DNA from: Thiosymbion sp942492625 | GTDB taxonomy: Bacteria > Pseudomonadota > Gammaproteobacteria > Chromatiales > Chromatiaceae | Direction: 5' to 3' | DNA: 64,000 nt | Assembly: GCA_942492625.1 (NCBI GenBank) | Contig: CALOFM010000041.1 | Location: 9,446-73,445, forward strand | In this document: piece after piece, positions 20,091 to 29,063 of the stretch | Layout: every line of letters starts with the position of its first letter | How positions within the stretch are numbered: the first letter of the stretch is position 1 | Notes under the pieces: model-generated | The model's database searches: none | Told to the model about the DNA's origin: nothing | The model's input: the letters and a program-made list of their open reading frames with translations, nothing else | Translations under genes and position numbers: made by a program

Positions 20091-20141
20091 TGGGCCTTGA
20101 GCTCAGCAAAGAGTTAACTGCGAACTACGTCAATCTTCACG

Positions 20142-20164
20142 AATCCGCGTGGTTCGTAGTTTAC
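20142..20164 (+). repeat. dispersed short repeat, copy A
   Basis: AATCCGCGTG then one variable base then TTCGTAGTTTAC, in the ispF-truD gap. The same 23-nt unit with a single difference lies at 39208-39230. The flanks here also carry AACTACG, complementary to CGTAGTT within the unit, so a hairpin could form. Confidence 0.6.
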
Positions 20165-20172
20165 AAACGGTT

Positions 20173-20652
20173 TTAAGACTCAATGACCAGAACAACCGCA
20201 AACGCGGCGATCCCCTCCCCGCGCCCGGTAAAGCCCATGTGTTCCGTGGTGGTGGCCTTCACGTTTACCCGCCCCATCGGACAGCGCAGGTCCCGGGCCA
20301 GAATCGCGGTCATCGCCGGGATGTGGGGCTTGAGCTTGGGACGCTGGGCGACAACCGTCAGGTCCGCGTTGTGGACCCCGAGGCCGCGCTCACTGAGGGC
20401 ATCGATAACTCGCCGCAGCAGGATGCGGCTGTCGATTCCCGCGTACTGGTCGTCGTCGTCGGGAAAATGCCGGCCGATGTCGCCCAGCGCGGCGGCGCCC
20501 AGCAGGGCGTCGCACAGGGCATGGATGACCACGTCGCCGTCCGAGTGGGCGGCGAGCCCCTGGTCGTGATCGATCCGGACACCGCCGAGTATCAGCGGCC
20601 GTGCGTCTCCGAAGCGGTGGGCGTCAATGCCCTGCCCGATCAGAACAGACAT
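20173..20652 (-). CDS. ispF: 2-C-methyl-D-erythritol 2,4-cyclodiphosphate synthase
   Basis: Fifth enzyme of the MEP isoprenoid pathway. The 159-residue form starts ATG at 20652, overlapping the ispD stop as TGATG. GQGIDAHRFG supplies the Asp and His metal ligands, followed by HSDGDVVIHALCDALLGA, DIGRHFPD and the C-terminal TTTEHMGFTGRGEGIAA. A GTG six bases upstream is a weaker alternative. Coupled to ispD, as in most gammaproteobacteria. Confidence 0.96.
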   Translation of the reverse strand: MSVLIGQGIDAHRFGDARPLILGGVRIDHDQGLAAHSDGDVVIHALCDALLGAAALGDIGRHFPDDDDQYAGIDSRILLRRVIDALSERGLGVHNADLTVVAQRPKLKPHIPAMTAILARDLRCPMGRVNVKATTTEHMGFTGRGEGIAAFAVVLVIES

Positions 20653-21362
20653 CAGCACACGCGCCCCTGCTTTTCGAGATAGAAATGTGCCAGGGGCAGG
20701 TCCTCCGGGCGCGTGATCTTGATGTTGTCCGGGTGACCGTCCACCATCAGCGGCGAGAGGCCCATCAGCTCGATCGCGCTGGCATCGTCGGTGACGAACC
20801 GGTCCTCATCCAGGGCGGAACGAAGGGCTTGGCGGAGAAGGCCCAGACGAAACATCTGGGGGGTGAAGGCGTGCCATAGGTCGTCCCGCGGAACGGTGCG
20901 CCGCACGGCACGGCCCTCGACCACCTGCTTCATGGTGTCCCGAACGGGTACACCCAGGAGCCCGCCCACGGGGTGCTCTTGGAGCCCCGTCAGAAGTCGG
21001 TCCAGATCGTCCCTTCGCAGACAGGGGCGCGCCGCATCGTGGACTATGACCCAGTCGGTCTCATCCGCGCCCCCGACCAATAAGTCGAGGGCATTGAGCA
21101 CCGAATGGCAGCGCTCGCTGCCGCCGGCCGCAGATCGAACTTGCGAGTGATCGGCAAAGGCCGTGCAGGGCCAATACTCATCCGTCGGATCGAGGGCGAC
21201 AACGACCCCCGCAATCCGGGGATGGTCGAGAAAGAGCCCCAAGGAATAGTCGATGACCGGTCGTCCCGCCAAGTCGAGATACTGCTTGGGCATGGGTGCG
21301 CCCATTCGGCGGCCGACCCCTGCCGCGGGAATCACCGCCCAGCACCGGATCGCAGGGCTCAA
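20652..21362 (-). CDS. ispD: 2-C-methyl-D-erythritol 4-phosphate cytidylyltransferase
   Basis: Third enzyme of the MEP pathway, transferring CMP from CTP. 236 residues. The N-terminal AVIPAAGVGRRMGAPMPKQY is the nucleotide-binding loop; VIVHDAARPCL and FVTDDASAIE carry conserved Asp residues. The start is TTG at 21362, overlapping the ftsB stop (TTGA). The nearby pyrG gene supplies CTP, its co-substrate. Confidence 0.95.
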   Translation of the reverse strand: MSPAIRCWAVIPAAGVGRRMGAPMPKQYLDLAGRPVIDYSLGLFLDHPRIAGVVVALDPTDEYWPCTAFADHSQVRSAAGGSERCHSVLNALDLLVGGADETDWVIVHDAARPCLRRDDLDRLLTGLQEHPVGGLLGVPVRDTMKQVVEGRAVRRTVPRDDLWHAFTPQMFRLGLLRQALRSALDEDRFVTDDASAIELMGLSPLMVDGHPDNIKITRPEDLPLAHFYLEKQGRVC

Positions 21363-21748
21363 GGATCCGATCCGGGATCGACGGTGGCGTCACGGCGGGC
21401 CAGCTCACCCTCTCCCTTGGTTTGCTCGGGAGCGGTTGTCGGCTCCGACGGCGGCGTGCCCTCGAGAGACGATTCGGGCTCCTCGATGACCTGGAGAAAG
21501 AGCTCGCCTTGCTTTATCATCCCCAGCTCACTGCGGGCCCGCTCCTCCAGGGCATCCAGGCCCTCGCGCAGATCCTCCACCTCCGCCTCCAGGGCCTGGT
21601 TGCGGGTTCGTAGCTGCTTGAGCTCCGCCTCTTGGGCGACAATCTCGTCCCGCAAGGCCTGCACATCCGTCAGGCTGCCGTCGCCGACCCACAGCCGGTA
21701 CTGCAGTCCCAGCAGTACCAGCAGCAGGATCCCGGCGAGCCAGCGCAT
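21359..21748 (-). CDS. ftsB: cell division protein FtsB
   Basis: A 129-residue bitopic membrane protein of the FtsQLB divisome complex. One N-terminal helix (residues 4-19, GILLLVLLGLQYRLWVG) is followed by a coiled coil (about 28-76) and the conserved ARSELGMIKQGELFLQVIE. The C-terminal tail beyond about residue 95 is longer and more charged than in E. coli FtsB (about 103 aa). Position between eno and ispD is the standard one. Confidence 0.94.
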   Translation of the reverse strand: MRWLAGILLLVLLGLQYRLWVGDGSLTDVQALRDEIVAQEAELKQLRTRNQALEAEVEDLREGLDALEERARSELGMIKQGELFLQVIEEPESSLEGTPPSEPTTAPEQTKGEGELARRDATVDPGSDP

Positions 21749-21769
21749 CAGGTTAGTATCGGAAGGAGA

Positions 21770-23047
21770 TCAGAGCCAGCGGAAGGCGCCCCTGCCGGCG
21801 TAGCGGCCCTCGCCGCCCAGCTGATCCTCGATACGCATCAGCTGGTTGTACTTGGCCACACGGTCGGAACGGGACAGGGAGCCGGTCTTGATCTGCCCGG
21901 CGCCAGACGCGACCACCAGGTCCGCAATCGTGGTGTCCTCGGTCTCACCGGAGCGGTGGGAGACGACCGCGGTGTAGCCCGCGTCGTGGGCCATGCCGAT
22001 GGCCTCCAGGGTCTCGGTCAGGGTGCCGATCTGGTTCACCTTGATGAGAATGGAGTTGGCGATTCCCTTGTCGATGCCCTCGCGCAGGATCTTGGTGTTG
22101 GTCACGAACAGGTCGTCACCCACGATCTGAACCTTGTCGCCGATGGCATCCGTGAGTAGCTTCCAGCCGTCCCAGTCTCCCTCGGCCATGCCGTCCTCGA
22201 TGGAGAGGATCGGGTACTTACTCGCCCAATCTGCGAGCAGGTCGCACATGCCCTGGGCGTCGAGCGTGCGGCCCTCGCCTGCCAGCGTGTAAGCGCCGTC
22301 CTTGTAGAACTCCGAGCTCGCCACGTCCAGACCCAGAAACATGTCGCCACCGGGCTTGAAGCCCGCCTTCTCGATGGCCTCCAGGACCACCTCGACGGCC
22401 GCCACGTTGGAGGGCATATCCGGCGCAAATCCACCCTCGTCGCCAACACTTGTAGACAGTCCCTTTCCGTGAAGCACCGACTTCAAGGCATGGAAGACCT
22501 CAGCCCCGTAGCGCACCGCCTCGCGGATGCTGGAGGCACCGACGGGCATGATCATGAACTCCTGGAAGTCCACGCTGTTGTCGGCGTGCTCTCCGCCGTT
22601 GAGGATGTTCATCATGGGCACCGGGAGCACGAACTCGCCGCTGCCGAGATAACGGTAGAGGGGCTCCGAACGCTCTTGGGCCGCGGCGTGGGCGGCCGCC
22701 ATGGAGACACCGAGCGTTGCGTTGGCGCCGAGGCGGCTCTTGCTGTCGGTGCCGTCGAGCTCGATCATCTTTCGGTCGATGCCGCCCTGATCGCTGACGT
22801 CGGTGCCGATCAAGGCATCGCGGATCTCGCCCTGTATGTTGGCCACGGCCTTGAGCACGCCCTTGCCGAGGTAGCGGGACTTGTCCCCGTCGCGCAGCTC
22901 CAACGCCTCGCGGGAGCCGGTGGATGCGCCAGAAGGCACGGCCGCCCGTCCGATAGAACCGTCTGCGGTGATCACATCGGCCTCGACGGTGGGGTTGCCG
23001 CGGGAATCCATGATCTCACGGGCGCGGATATCGACGATTTCAGACAT
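21770..23047 (-). CDS. eno: enolase
   Basis: Glycolytic enzyme interconverting 2-phosphoglycerate and PEP. 425 residues, full length. Signatures: DSRGNPTVEADV, VPSGASTGSREALELRDGD, the metal Asp regions GLDVASSEFY and SIEDGMAEGDWDGW, catalytic Lys in ILIKVNQIGTLTET, and SHRSGETEDTTIADL. A GGAGG element precedes the ATG. Sits between kdsA and ftsB in the conserved cluster. Confidence 0.98.
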   Translation of the reverse strand: MSEIVDIRAREIMDSRGNPTVEADVITADGSIGRAAVPSGASTGSREALELRDGDKSRYLGKGVLKAVANIQGEIRDALIGTDVSDQGGIDRKMIELDGTDSKSRLGANATLGVSMAAAHAAAQERSEPLYRYLGSGEFVLPVPMMNILNGGEHADNSVDFQEFMIMPVGASSIREAVRYGAEVFHALKSVLHGKGLSTSVGDEGGFAPDMPSNVAAVEVVLEAIEKAGFKPGGDMFLGLDVASSEFYKDGAYTLAGEGRTLDAQGMCDLLADWASKYPILSIEDGMAEGDWDGWKLLTDAIGDKVQIVGDDLFVTNTKILREGIDKGIANSILIKVNQIGTLTETLEAIGMAHDAGYTAVVSHRSGETEDTTIADLVVASGAGQIKTGSLSRSDRVAKYNQLMRIEDQLGGEGRYAGRGAFRWL

Positions 23048-23112
23048 TGTTGGTTCTCCTCCTTTGGTGTGAAACGAACAGTGTATACGAGTCGGGTTGC
23101 TTTATGGGGAAT

Positions 23113-23946
23113 CTAGATGCTGTCCTCGGCGAAGGAACGGGCCTTGACGACCCTGTCCAGCTCCAACAGGGTCTGGAGCAGCCCGCGCATTCGATCGAGG
23201 GGCCAGGAGTTGGGTCCGTCGCTGAGGGCTTCTTCGGGCTGTGGGTGGGTCTCCATGAACAGGCCCGTGATCCCTGCGGCAACCGCTGCACGTGCCAGCA
23301 CGGGAACCATCTCCCGCTGGCCGCCGGAGCGCTCACCCTGCCCGCCCGGCAGCTGTACCGAGTGGGTGGCATCGAAGACCACCGGACAGCCAGTCTCGCG
23401 CATCACCGCCAGGGCGCGCATGTCCGAGACCAGATTGTTGTAGCCGAAGGAGACGCCCCGCTCGCAAACCATGATGCCTTCGTTCCCGGTGGAGCGGGCC
23501 TTCTCGACGACCCGCATCATGTCCCATGGCGCCAGGAACTGCCCCTTCTTTAAATTGACCGGCCGACCCTGGCTCGCCGCTGCCAGGATAAAGTTGGTCT
23601 GACGGCACAGGAACGCAGGCGTCTGCAAGACGTCCGCCACAGAGGCCACCTCCGCGAGTGGCGTGTCCTCGTGCACGTCGGTCAGCACTGGCACGCCGAC
23701 GCGCTCGCGCACGCCCTCGAGGATACGCAGTCCCTCTTCCATGCCAAGACCACGAAAGCTGCCCAGGGAGGAGCGGTTCGCCTTGTCGAATGACGCCTTG
23801 AAAATAAAGGGAATGTCGAGTCCGGAGGTGATCTCCTTGAGCGCGCCGGCCGTCTCCTGCGCCATGGACTCGCTCTCCAGGACACAAGGCCCGGCGATCA
23901 GAAACAGGGGCCGGTCGAGCCCGACTTCGAAATCCAGCAGCCGCAT
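23113..23946 (-). CDS. kdsA: 3-deoxy-8-phosphooctulonate (KDO-8-P) synthase
   Basis: Condenses PEP and arabinose 5-phosphate to KDO-8-P for lipopolysaccharide. I chose ATG at 23946 (277 residues, MRLLDFEVG), which overlaps the pyrG stop as TAATG; the frame continues upstream inside pyrG without meaning. FLIAGPCVLESE, FKASFDKANRSSLGSFRG, TDVHEDTP, CRQTNFI and FDATHSVQLPGGQG are family motifs. Its product pathway uses PEP from the adjacent enolase. Confidence 0.96.
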   Translation of the reverse strand: MRLLDFEVGLDRPLFLIAGPCVLESESMAQETAGALKEITSGLDIPFIFKASFDKANRSSLGSFRGLGMEEGLRILEGVRERVGVPVLTDVHEDTPLAEVASVADVLQTPAFLCRQTNFILAAASQGRPVNLKKGQFLAPWDMMRVVEKARSTGNEGIMVCERGVSFGYNNLVSDMRALAVMRETGCPVVFDATHSVQLPGGQGERSGGQREMVPVLARAAVAAGITGLFMETHPQPEEALSDGPNSWPLDRMRGLLQTLLELDRVVKARSFAEDSI

Positions 23947-25589
23947 TACGCCGCCTTGCCTTCCACCATTTCGCGCCGGCCGAGTGCGGCCTTGACGAAG
24001 CCACGGAAGAGCGAGTGCCCGTCCCGCGGCGTGGATGTGAACTCGGGGTGGAACTGGGAGGCGATGAACCAAGGGTGATCGGGTATCTCCACGATCTCCA
24101 CAAGCTTCCCGTCCAAGGACCAGCCGGAAAAGCGCATCCCCGCGTCCATCATGACGTCCAGGTAGCGGTTGTTGAACTCGTAGCGATGCCTATGGCGCTC
24201 GCGCGCCTGGGGCTTGCCGTAGACGCTGCGTGCGAGGCTTCCGGGCTCCAACCGGCAATTCTGCCCTCCCAGACGCATGGTGCCGCCCAGCTCCACCTCC
24301 TCATCGCGCTTCTCGACATGGCCGTCGGCCTCCTGCCACTCGGTGATCAAAGCGATCACGGGATTCGGCGTCGCAGGATCGAACTCGGTGCTGTGAGCGA
24401 CCGCCAGGCCGGCCACGTGGCGTGCGTACTCGATGACCGCCACCTGCATCCCGAGGCAGATGCCCAAGTAGGGTATCCCGTTTTCCCGCGCGTAACGGAC
24501 CGCAGCTATCTTGCCTTCGACCCCCCGCTCCCCGAAGCCGCCGGGCACCAGAATCGCATCCAGCCCCTCCAAACACCCGGTGCCCTGCTCCTGGATCTCC
24601 TCCGAGTCCAGATACACAATCTCGACCTTGGTGCGGGTGTGGACCCCGGCGTGGCCCAGGGCCTCGGTGAGGGACTTGTAGGCCTCGGTCAGGTGCATGT
24701 ACTTGCCAACCATACCCACCGTCACCTCGTGCTCGGGCTGGTCGAAGCCGTCGAGCACACGCTCCCATTCGCCCAAGTCCGCCTTCGGAACCGATAGGCC
24801 GAACTGCTGCACAACCAATTCATCAAGCTCTTGCGCGTGCAGCATCAGCGGGATGCGGTAGATGTTGTCCGCGTCCACGGCGGAGATCACCGCCGCCTCC
24901 GGGACATTGGTAAACAGTGCGATCTTCTTGCGCTCACCCTCCGGCAGGTTCTGCTCTGAGCGGCACAGCAGGATGTCCGGCTGGATACCGATGGAGCGCA
25001 GCTCCTTGACCGAGTGCTGGGTGGGCTTCGTCTTGATCTCCCCGGCGGTCTTGATGTATGGCACCAGAGTAAGGTGCATGAACAGCGCCTTGTCCCGTCC
25101 CTCTTCCACCCGCATTTGGCGGATCGCCTCCAGAAACGGTAGGGACTCGATGTCACCGACCGTCCCCCCGATCTCCACCATCGCGATGTCCGCTCCGTCG
25201 GCGCCCAAGCGAACACTCTCCTTGATCTCGTCCGTGATATGGGGGATGACCTGGACGGTGCCACCGAGGTAATCGCCGCGGCGCTCCTTGCGGATGACGC
25301 TGTCGTAGATCTGACCGGTGGTGAAATTGTTGTTGCGGCCCATTCGGGTGCGCAAAAACCGCTCGTAGTGCCCCAGATCCAGGTCGGTCTCTGCACCGTC
25401 GTCGGTCACGTAGACCTCTCCATGTTGAAATGGACTCATCGTCCCCGGATCGACGTTGATGTAAGGATCCAGCTTGATCATGGTCACGCGCAGCCCTCGC
25501 GCTTCCAGCAGGGCTGCGAGGGATGCAGAAGCAATGCCCTTGCCGAGCGACGAAACTACACCGCCCGTTATGAAGATGTACTTGGTCAT
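23946..25589 (-). CDS. pyrG: CTP synthase
   Basis: Glutamine-dependent amination of UTP to CTP. 547 residues from ATG at 25589 (MTKYIFITGGVVSSLGKG). The synthetase domain has that P-loop-like start, PYINVDPGTMSPFQHGEVYV and EVGGTVGDIES-type sequence (EIGGTVGDIESLPF). The C-terminal class I amidotransferase has the nucleophile elbow GICLGMQ and the His/Glu pair at QFHPEFTS. The frame extends 55 residues upstream without family features. First gene of the cluster. Confidence 0.97.
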   Translation of the reverse strand: MTKYIFITGGVVSSLGKGIASASLAALLEARGLRVTMIKLDPYINVDPGTMSPFQHGEVYVTDDGAETDLDLGHYERFLRTRMGRNNNFTTGQIYDSVIRKERRGDYLGGTVQVIPHITDEIKESVRLGADGADIAMVEIGGTVGDIESLPFLEAIRQMRVEEGRDKALFMHLTLVPYIKTAGEIKTKPTQHSVKELRSIGIQPDILLCRSEQNLPEGERKKIALFTNVPEAAVISAVDADNIYRIPLMLHAQELDELVVQQFGLSVPKADLGEWERVLDGFDQPEHEVTVGMVGKYMHLTEAYKSLTEALGHAGVHTRTKVEIVYLDSEEIQEQGTGCLEGLDAILVPGGFGERGVEGKIAAVRYARENGIPYLGICLGMQVAVIEYARHVAGLAVAHSTEFDPATPNPVIALITEWQEADGHVEKRDEEVELGGTMRLGGQNCRLEPGSLARSVYGKPQARERHRHRYEFNNRYLDVMMDAGMRFSGWSLDGKLVEIVEIPDHPWFIASQFHPEFTSTPRDGHSLFRGFVKAALGRREMVEGKAA

Positions 25590-25792
25590 AAAGCAGGGAG
25601 TCGAGGGAAAGAGAAACCGGCCCGAATGCTGCAACAAACTAACAAATAAACCCCGGTGCCTCAACGGATGGTTGGGCCTTCCCGCGCCTGCGGGGCAACG
25701 CCGAGCCGAAGGGTCGCCGTGCGAACCCCGAGCAACAGGTTTACCCCGGGGCAACGGCCATGGGTGTGCTTCCCATCCTTCACTAATTAACT

Positions 25793-25798
25793 TATACT
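25793..25798 (+). promoter_or_regulatory. probable -10 box for the sulfur-globule protein gene
   Basis: TATACT in an AT-rich patch (CACTAATTAACTTATACT) about 115 bp upstream of the ATG at 25913. The -35 region is weak. The resulting 5' leader would be about 105 nt with no obvious riboswitch. Confidence 0.4.
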
Positions 25799-25912
25799 CG
25801 GCCCGCGTTTAATAGCGCCAGCTTTCGGCCATGACGCCGCCGCCAACCAGTCTGGGATACGGTCGCGGCTCCCACGAAAGACAACCTATCTCTCGAACAG
25901 GAGCGACAGAAT

Positions 25913-26311
25913 ATGCGCAAGCTTTCCAAGATACTGGGCGTTGCCGCCATCGCCGGCGCCGCCGCTTTCTCCATGAACTCGGCCCAGGCCTTTTGGGGCG
26001 GTGGTCCCTGGGGCGGCGGTCCGGGTTACGGCGGCGGCGGTAACGACTGGTGGAACGACATGATGGGCGACGGCTACGGTGACTTCAACATGAGCATGAG
26101 CGGCGGCGGTCGCGGCTCCGGCCGAGGTTACAACCGCTACCGCGACTACTACGGCTACGGCCCGTACGGCGGCTACGGCGGCGGTCCCTGGGGCGGTGGT
26201 CCTTGGGGCGGCGGCTACCCGGGTTATGGCGGATATGGCGCTCCTTACGGCGCACCCTATGGGGCCCCTCCGGCTCCTGCTGCAGCTCCTGCCGCAGGCG
26301 AATCCAAGTAA
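25913..26311 (+). CDS. sulfur globule protein-like, Gly/Trp/Tyr-rich exported protein
   Basis: A 132-residue protein with a clear signal peptide (MRKLSKILGVAAIAGAAAFS, cleavage after AQA), then FWGGGPWGGGPGYGGGG, a short polar core (NDWWNDMMGDGYGDFNMSMS), and repeats of YGGGPWGG and YGAPYGAP ending in an Ala/Pro tail. This composition and the FWGGGPWGGGP opening match the envelope proteins of periplasmic sulfur globules (SgpA/SgpB/SgpC family) in purple sulfur bacteria. The role inferred is coating stored zero-valent sulfur. A GGAG site precedes the ATG and a strong terminator follows, so it is monocistronic. Other Gly-rich structural proteins are the alternative. Confidence 0.78.
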   Translation: MRKLSKILGVAAIAGAAAFSMNSAQAFWGGGPWGGGPGYGGGGNDWWNDMMGDGYGDFNMSMSGGGRGSGRGYNRYRDYYGYGPYGGYGGGPWGGGPWGGGYPGYGGYGAPYGAPYGAPPAPAAAPAAGESK

Positions 26312-26336
26312 GCGCTCGCCAGCCCACGGCTGAAAG

Positions 26337-26365
26337 GCCGCGCCCTCAGGCGCGGCTTTTTTTTT
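26337..26365 (+). terminator. rho-independent terminator after the sulfur-globule gene
   Basis: GC stem GCCGCGCC, loop CTCA, GGCGCGGC, followed by nine T residues, 26 bp after the stop codon. A strong, simple terminator, fitting a highly expressed single-gene transcript. Confidence 0.92.
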
Positions 26366-26448
26366 CAGTAATCGAAATCTCGTGCACATCCGAGTCGATT
26401 ACGCAATCAGCGTCCCAGGCCAAACCGCGCCTTGCGGAACGACGTCAC

Positions 26449-26462
26449 TTGATCCAAGTCAA
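26449..26462 (+). promoter_or_regulatory. FNR-type box upstream of the FNR/ANR gene
   Basis: TTGAT-N4-GTCAA, one mismatch from the FNR palindrome, 44 bp before the TTG start of the FNR-type regulator. The closeness to the start suggests autoregulation, negative if it overlaps the promoter. Confidence 0.6.
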
Positions 26463-26505
26463 ATGAAACTGCAGAATAGCGGCAACTTAAAGCGGGGATC
26501 CAGGT

Positions 26506-27264
26506 TTGACTGAGCGCAAGGTCATTTCATTCGAGACGATACGGGTTGCCTGCAAGAATTGCACCCTTGCGACTCTCTGCCTGCCGATGGGGTTGACGTC
26601 TGAAGACGTAGAGCGCCTGGACGGCATCATCAAGCGTACCCGCCCACTTCACCGCGGCGACTACCTTTTCCGCAACGGAGAGCGCTTCCGCTTTTTGTAC
26701 GTCGTCAAGACAGGCTCGGTGAAGTCCTACGCGCCGAGCGAGGAAGGCGGAGAGCAGGTGCTCGGCTTCCACCTCCCCGGCGAGATCATCGGTCTGGACG
26801 CCATCGAGAAAGAGGTCCACGCCTGCTCGGCCAAGGTCCTGGAAACATCGGCGATCTGCGAAGTCCCTTTCTCTCGCCTCGAAGAGCTCAGCAGCAGCAT
26901 CCCCTCCCTGCAACATCAAATCTACCGGCTCCTCAGCAAGGAGATCGGCCACGATACAGAGATGCTCCTTCTGCTCGGCAAGAAGAGCGCAGAGGAGCGT
27001 TTGGCGGCCTTCCTCATCAGCATGTCCAGACGCCTGCGCAAACGCGGGCTATGCCCCACCGATTTCTATCTCAGCATGTCCCGTCACGAAATCGGCAACT
27101 ACCTGGGATTGGCGGTGGAAACCGTCAGCCGATTGTTCACCCGGTTTCAGGACGAGGGACTGCTGAAGGTCGACCGCAAGCATGTCGAGCTCGTCGACCT
27201 GGATACGCTGGAGGCCATCGTCGCCCGCGCCACGACGGGCGACCAACAGCAACGCCTGACTTGA
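26506..27264 (+). CDS. fnr: FNR/ANR-family oxygen-sensing transcription regulator
   Basis: A 252-residue Crp/Fnr regulator. The N-terminal VACKNCTLATLCLPMGL gives Cys16, Cys19 and Cys25; with Cys106 (EVHACSAK) these form the 4Fe-4S ligand set of FNR. The cyclic-nucleotide-like domain follows, then a helix-turn-helix with MSRHEIGNYLGLAVETVSRLFTRF, whose ExxSR recognition residues match FNR/ANR DNA specificity (TTGAT-N4-ATCAA). The start is TTG at 26506 after a GGGGA stretch. Likely activates the cbb3 operon, whose upstream region has a perfect box. Called Anr, Fnr or FixK-type depending on lineage. Confidence 0.93.
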   Translation: MTERKVISFETIRVACKNCTLATLCLPMGLTSEDVERLDGIIKRTRPLHRGDYLFRNGERFRFLYVVKTGSVKSYAPSEEGGEQVLGFHLPGEIIGLDAIEKEVHACSAKVLETSAICEVPFSRLEELSSSIPSLQHQIYRLLSKEIGHDTEMLLLLGKKSAEERLAAFLISMSRRLRKRGLCPTDFYLSMSRHEIGNYLGLAVETVSRLFTRFQDEGLLKVDRKHVELVDLDTLEAIVARATTGDQQQRLT

Positions 27265-27362
27265 TTGTTGGCCCTCCTCGGACCTCCCCTGCTGGAATCC
27301 GAGTCTTGACTCGAGCTTGGCTCGGTGTTCTTAGCCCCCCTCGTGAAAGCGCCCTGTATCGC

Positions 27363-29063
27363 TCACCAGAATGTATCCAGCACTAAATATCCACTCAGTA
27401 GAACGGCGATCCACAAAACCATACTGCCGGTTGGCCAGTGGTCGGCGAGATGATAGGCCTCCAGCCGCGCGTGCACCTTAGTCGCCGTGAAGACCTGCGC
27501 AGCACGTCGGCTCTGCCTGGCAAGGGTCTGGACGGTGCGCTGCATCGCTTCCCGCACGAGGCCGGCAGTGGCGGGAAGTAGACGCCGGTAAAGCCATTCA
27601 ACATCGATGTTCACGGAATGCAGCTCCGGCGGGTACAGGCCGGCCTTGTTCAGCCAGACGAAGGCCAGGGCCGAGAAGAAGAGGAGCTGCATCTGGGCCA
27701 AGACATGGGTCAGATCGTAAGGCCAGTAGTCCACCTCCCAGGGGAGCAATGCATAGAGGTACTGCGGCTGACTGCCGATAAACACGCAAAGCACGGCGGC
27801 GATGCCCATGGCCAGTAGCATGTTGCGGGGTGCCTCTTTGGTCCGAATGCCGGCGTCGTGATGAAAAAAGGCGAAATAGGGGATCTTGATGCCGGCATGG
27901 TGAAACACGCCCGCGGAGGCGAACAACAGCATCAGCCAGAGGAAGTCGTAACCCTCCTGAATCATGGCGGTCATGACCATGGACTTGCTGACGAAGCCGC
28001 TGAACAGGGGAAAGGCAGAGATCGACGAGGCGCCGACGATGCACAACACGGCGGTCTTGGGCATGGACTTGTACATGCCCCCCAGATCGGAGCCATTGAT
28101 GTTCCCCGCCCTGTGGAGCACAGCGCCCATGCTCATGAACAGCAGACCCTTGAAGATCACGTCGTTGAAGGCGTGAGACACGGCGCCGTTGAGTGCAAGG
28201 GCGGTGCCGATCCCGACCCCGCAGACCATGAAGCCGATCTGGTTGATCATGCTGTATGCCAGGACCCGGCGCAGATCGTTCTCGATGACCGCGTAGAATA
28301 TTGGGAAGCAGGTCATGACGGCCCCAATGTAGACCAAGAGCTCGGTACCCGGAAAACCCCGGGCCAGGGCATAGACAGCCACTTTTGTAGTGAAGGCCGA
28401 CAGGAACACGGCACCGGTCGGGGTGGACTCAGGGTAAGCGTCCGTGAGCCAGTTGTGGAAAAAAGGGAAGGCGCACTTGATGCCGAAGGCGATGAAGATC
28501 AGCCATCCGGCGATGCCGTCCAGGCCGATGTAGTCGAAGGTCAGGGAGCCGGTCTGCTGGTATCGGGCCATGGCCCCGGCGAGCAGCAGCACACCGGAAG
28601 AGACCTGGATGACCAGGTAGCGCTGACCGGACCGCAGGGCTCGCTCGGTACGCCGGGCCCAAATCAGGAATACCGAGCTCACCGCGAGCAGCTCCCAGAA
28701 GATGAACAGGGTGATCAGGTCACCGGCGAAGACCGCCCCCAAGGCGCTTCCGGCATAGACCATGCCTGCCACCTGCTGGAGCTTGTCGCTCACGTGCAAC
28801 GAAAACACCACTGCGATGAATGCGGCGATGTGAAACAAGTAGCCGAACAACAGGCTGAGACGGTCGGTGCGCATCAGCACCAGGTCGTACCCGAGGACTG
28901 CCTGCGTGACCTGGATCCCCGGCTCTACATCAAGCCACAAATGCATCCCCCCGAGCACCGGAACGGCCAGGAGAACGGCGTTGCTCAGCCCCCCACGGGT
29001 AGCCAGCAACACCAGGGCCGCGGCATAGAACGGCAGAAAGGGCGGCAGCTCAGCGGTCCACAT
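27363..29063 (-). CDS. Mrp/NuoN-type antiporter subunit D-like protein (third copy)
   Basis: A 566-residue membrane protein of the proton-conducting membrane transporter family (MnhD/NuoL/M/N), about 14 helices. Conserved channel elements: the Glu in LFIFWELLAVSS, Lys in GIKCAFPFFHNWLTDAYPEST and Lys in TTKVAVYALARG. The C-terminus has an amphipathic, charged stretch (about 480-545) before a last helix, longer than in the two neighbours and recalling the lateral arm of NuoL-like subunits. The start overlaps the 90-aa gene by 14 bp. Last gene of the operon. Confidence 0.88.
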   Translation of the reverse strand: MWTAELPPFLPFYAAALVLLATRGGLSNAVLLAVPVLGGMHLWLDVEPGIQVTQAVLGYDLVLMRTDRLSLLFGYLFHIAAFIAVVFSLHVSDKLQQVAGMVYAGSALGAVFAGDLITLFIFWELLAVSSVFLIWARRTERALRSGQRYLVIQVSSGVLLLAGAMARYQQTGSLTFDYIGLDGIAGWLIFIAFGIKCAFPFFHNWLTDAYPESTPTGAVFLSAFTTKVAVYALARGFPGTELLVYIGAVMTCFPIFYAVIENDLRRVLAYSMINQIGFMVCGVGIGTALALNGAVSHAFNDVIFKGLLFMSMGAVLHRAGNINGSDLGGMYKSMPKTAVLCIVGASSISAFPLFSGFVSKSMVMTAMIQEGYDFLWLMLLFASAGVFHHAGIKIPYFAFFHHDAGIRTKEAPRNMLLAMGIAAVLCVFIGSQPQYLYALLPWEVDYWPYDLTHVLAQMQLLFFSALAFVWLNKAGLYPPELHSVNIDVEWLYRRLLPATAGLVREAMQRTVQTLARQSRRAAQVFTATKVHARLEAYHLADHWPTGSMVLWIAVLLSGYLVLDTFW

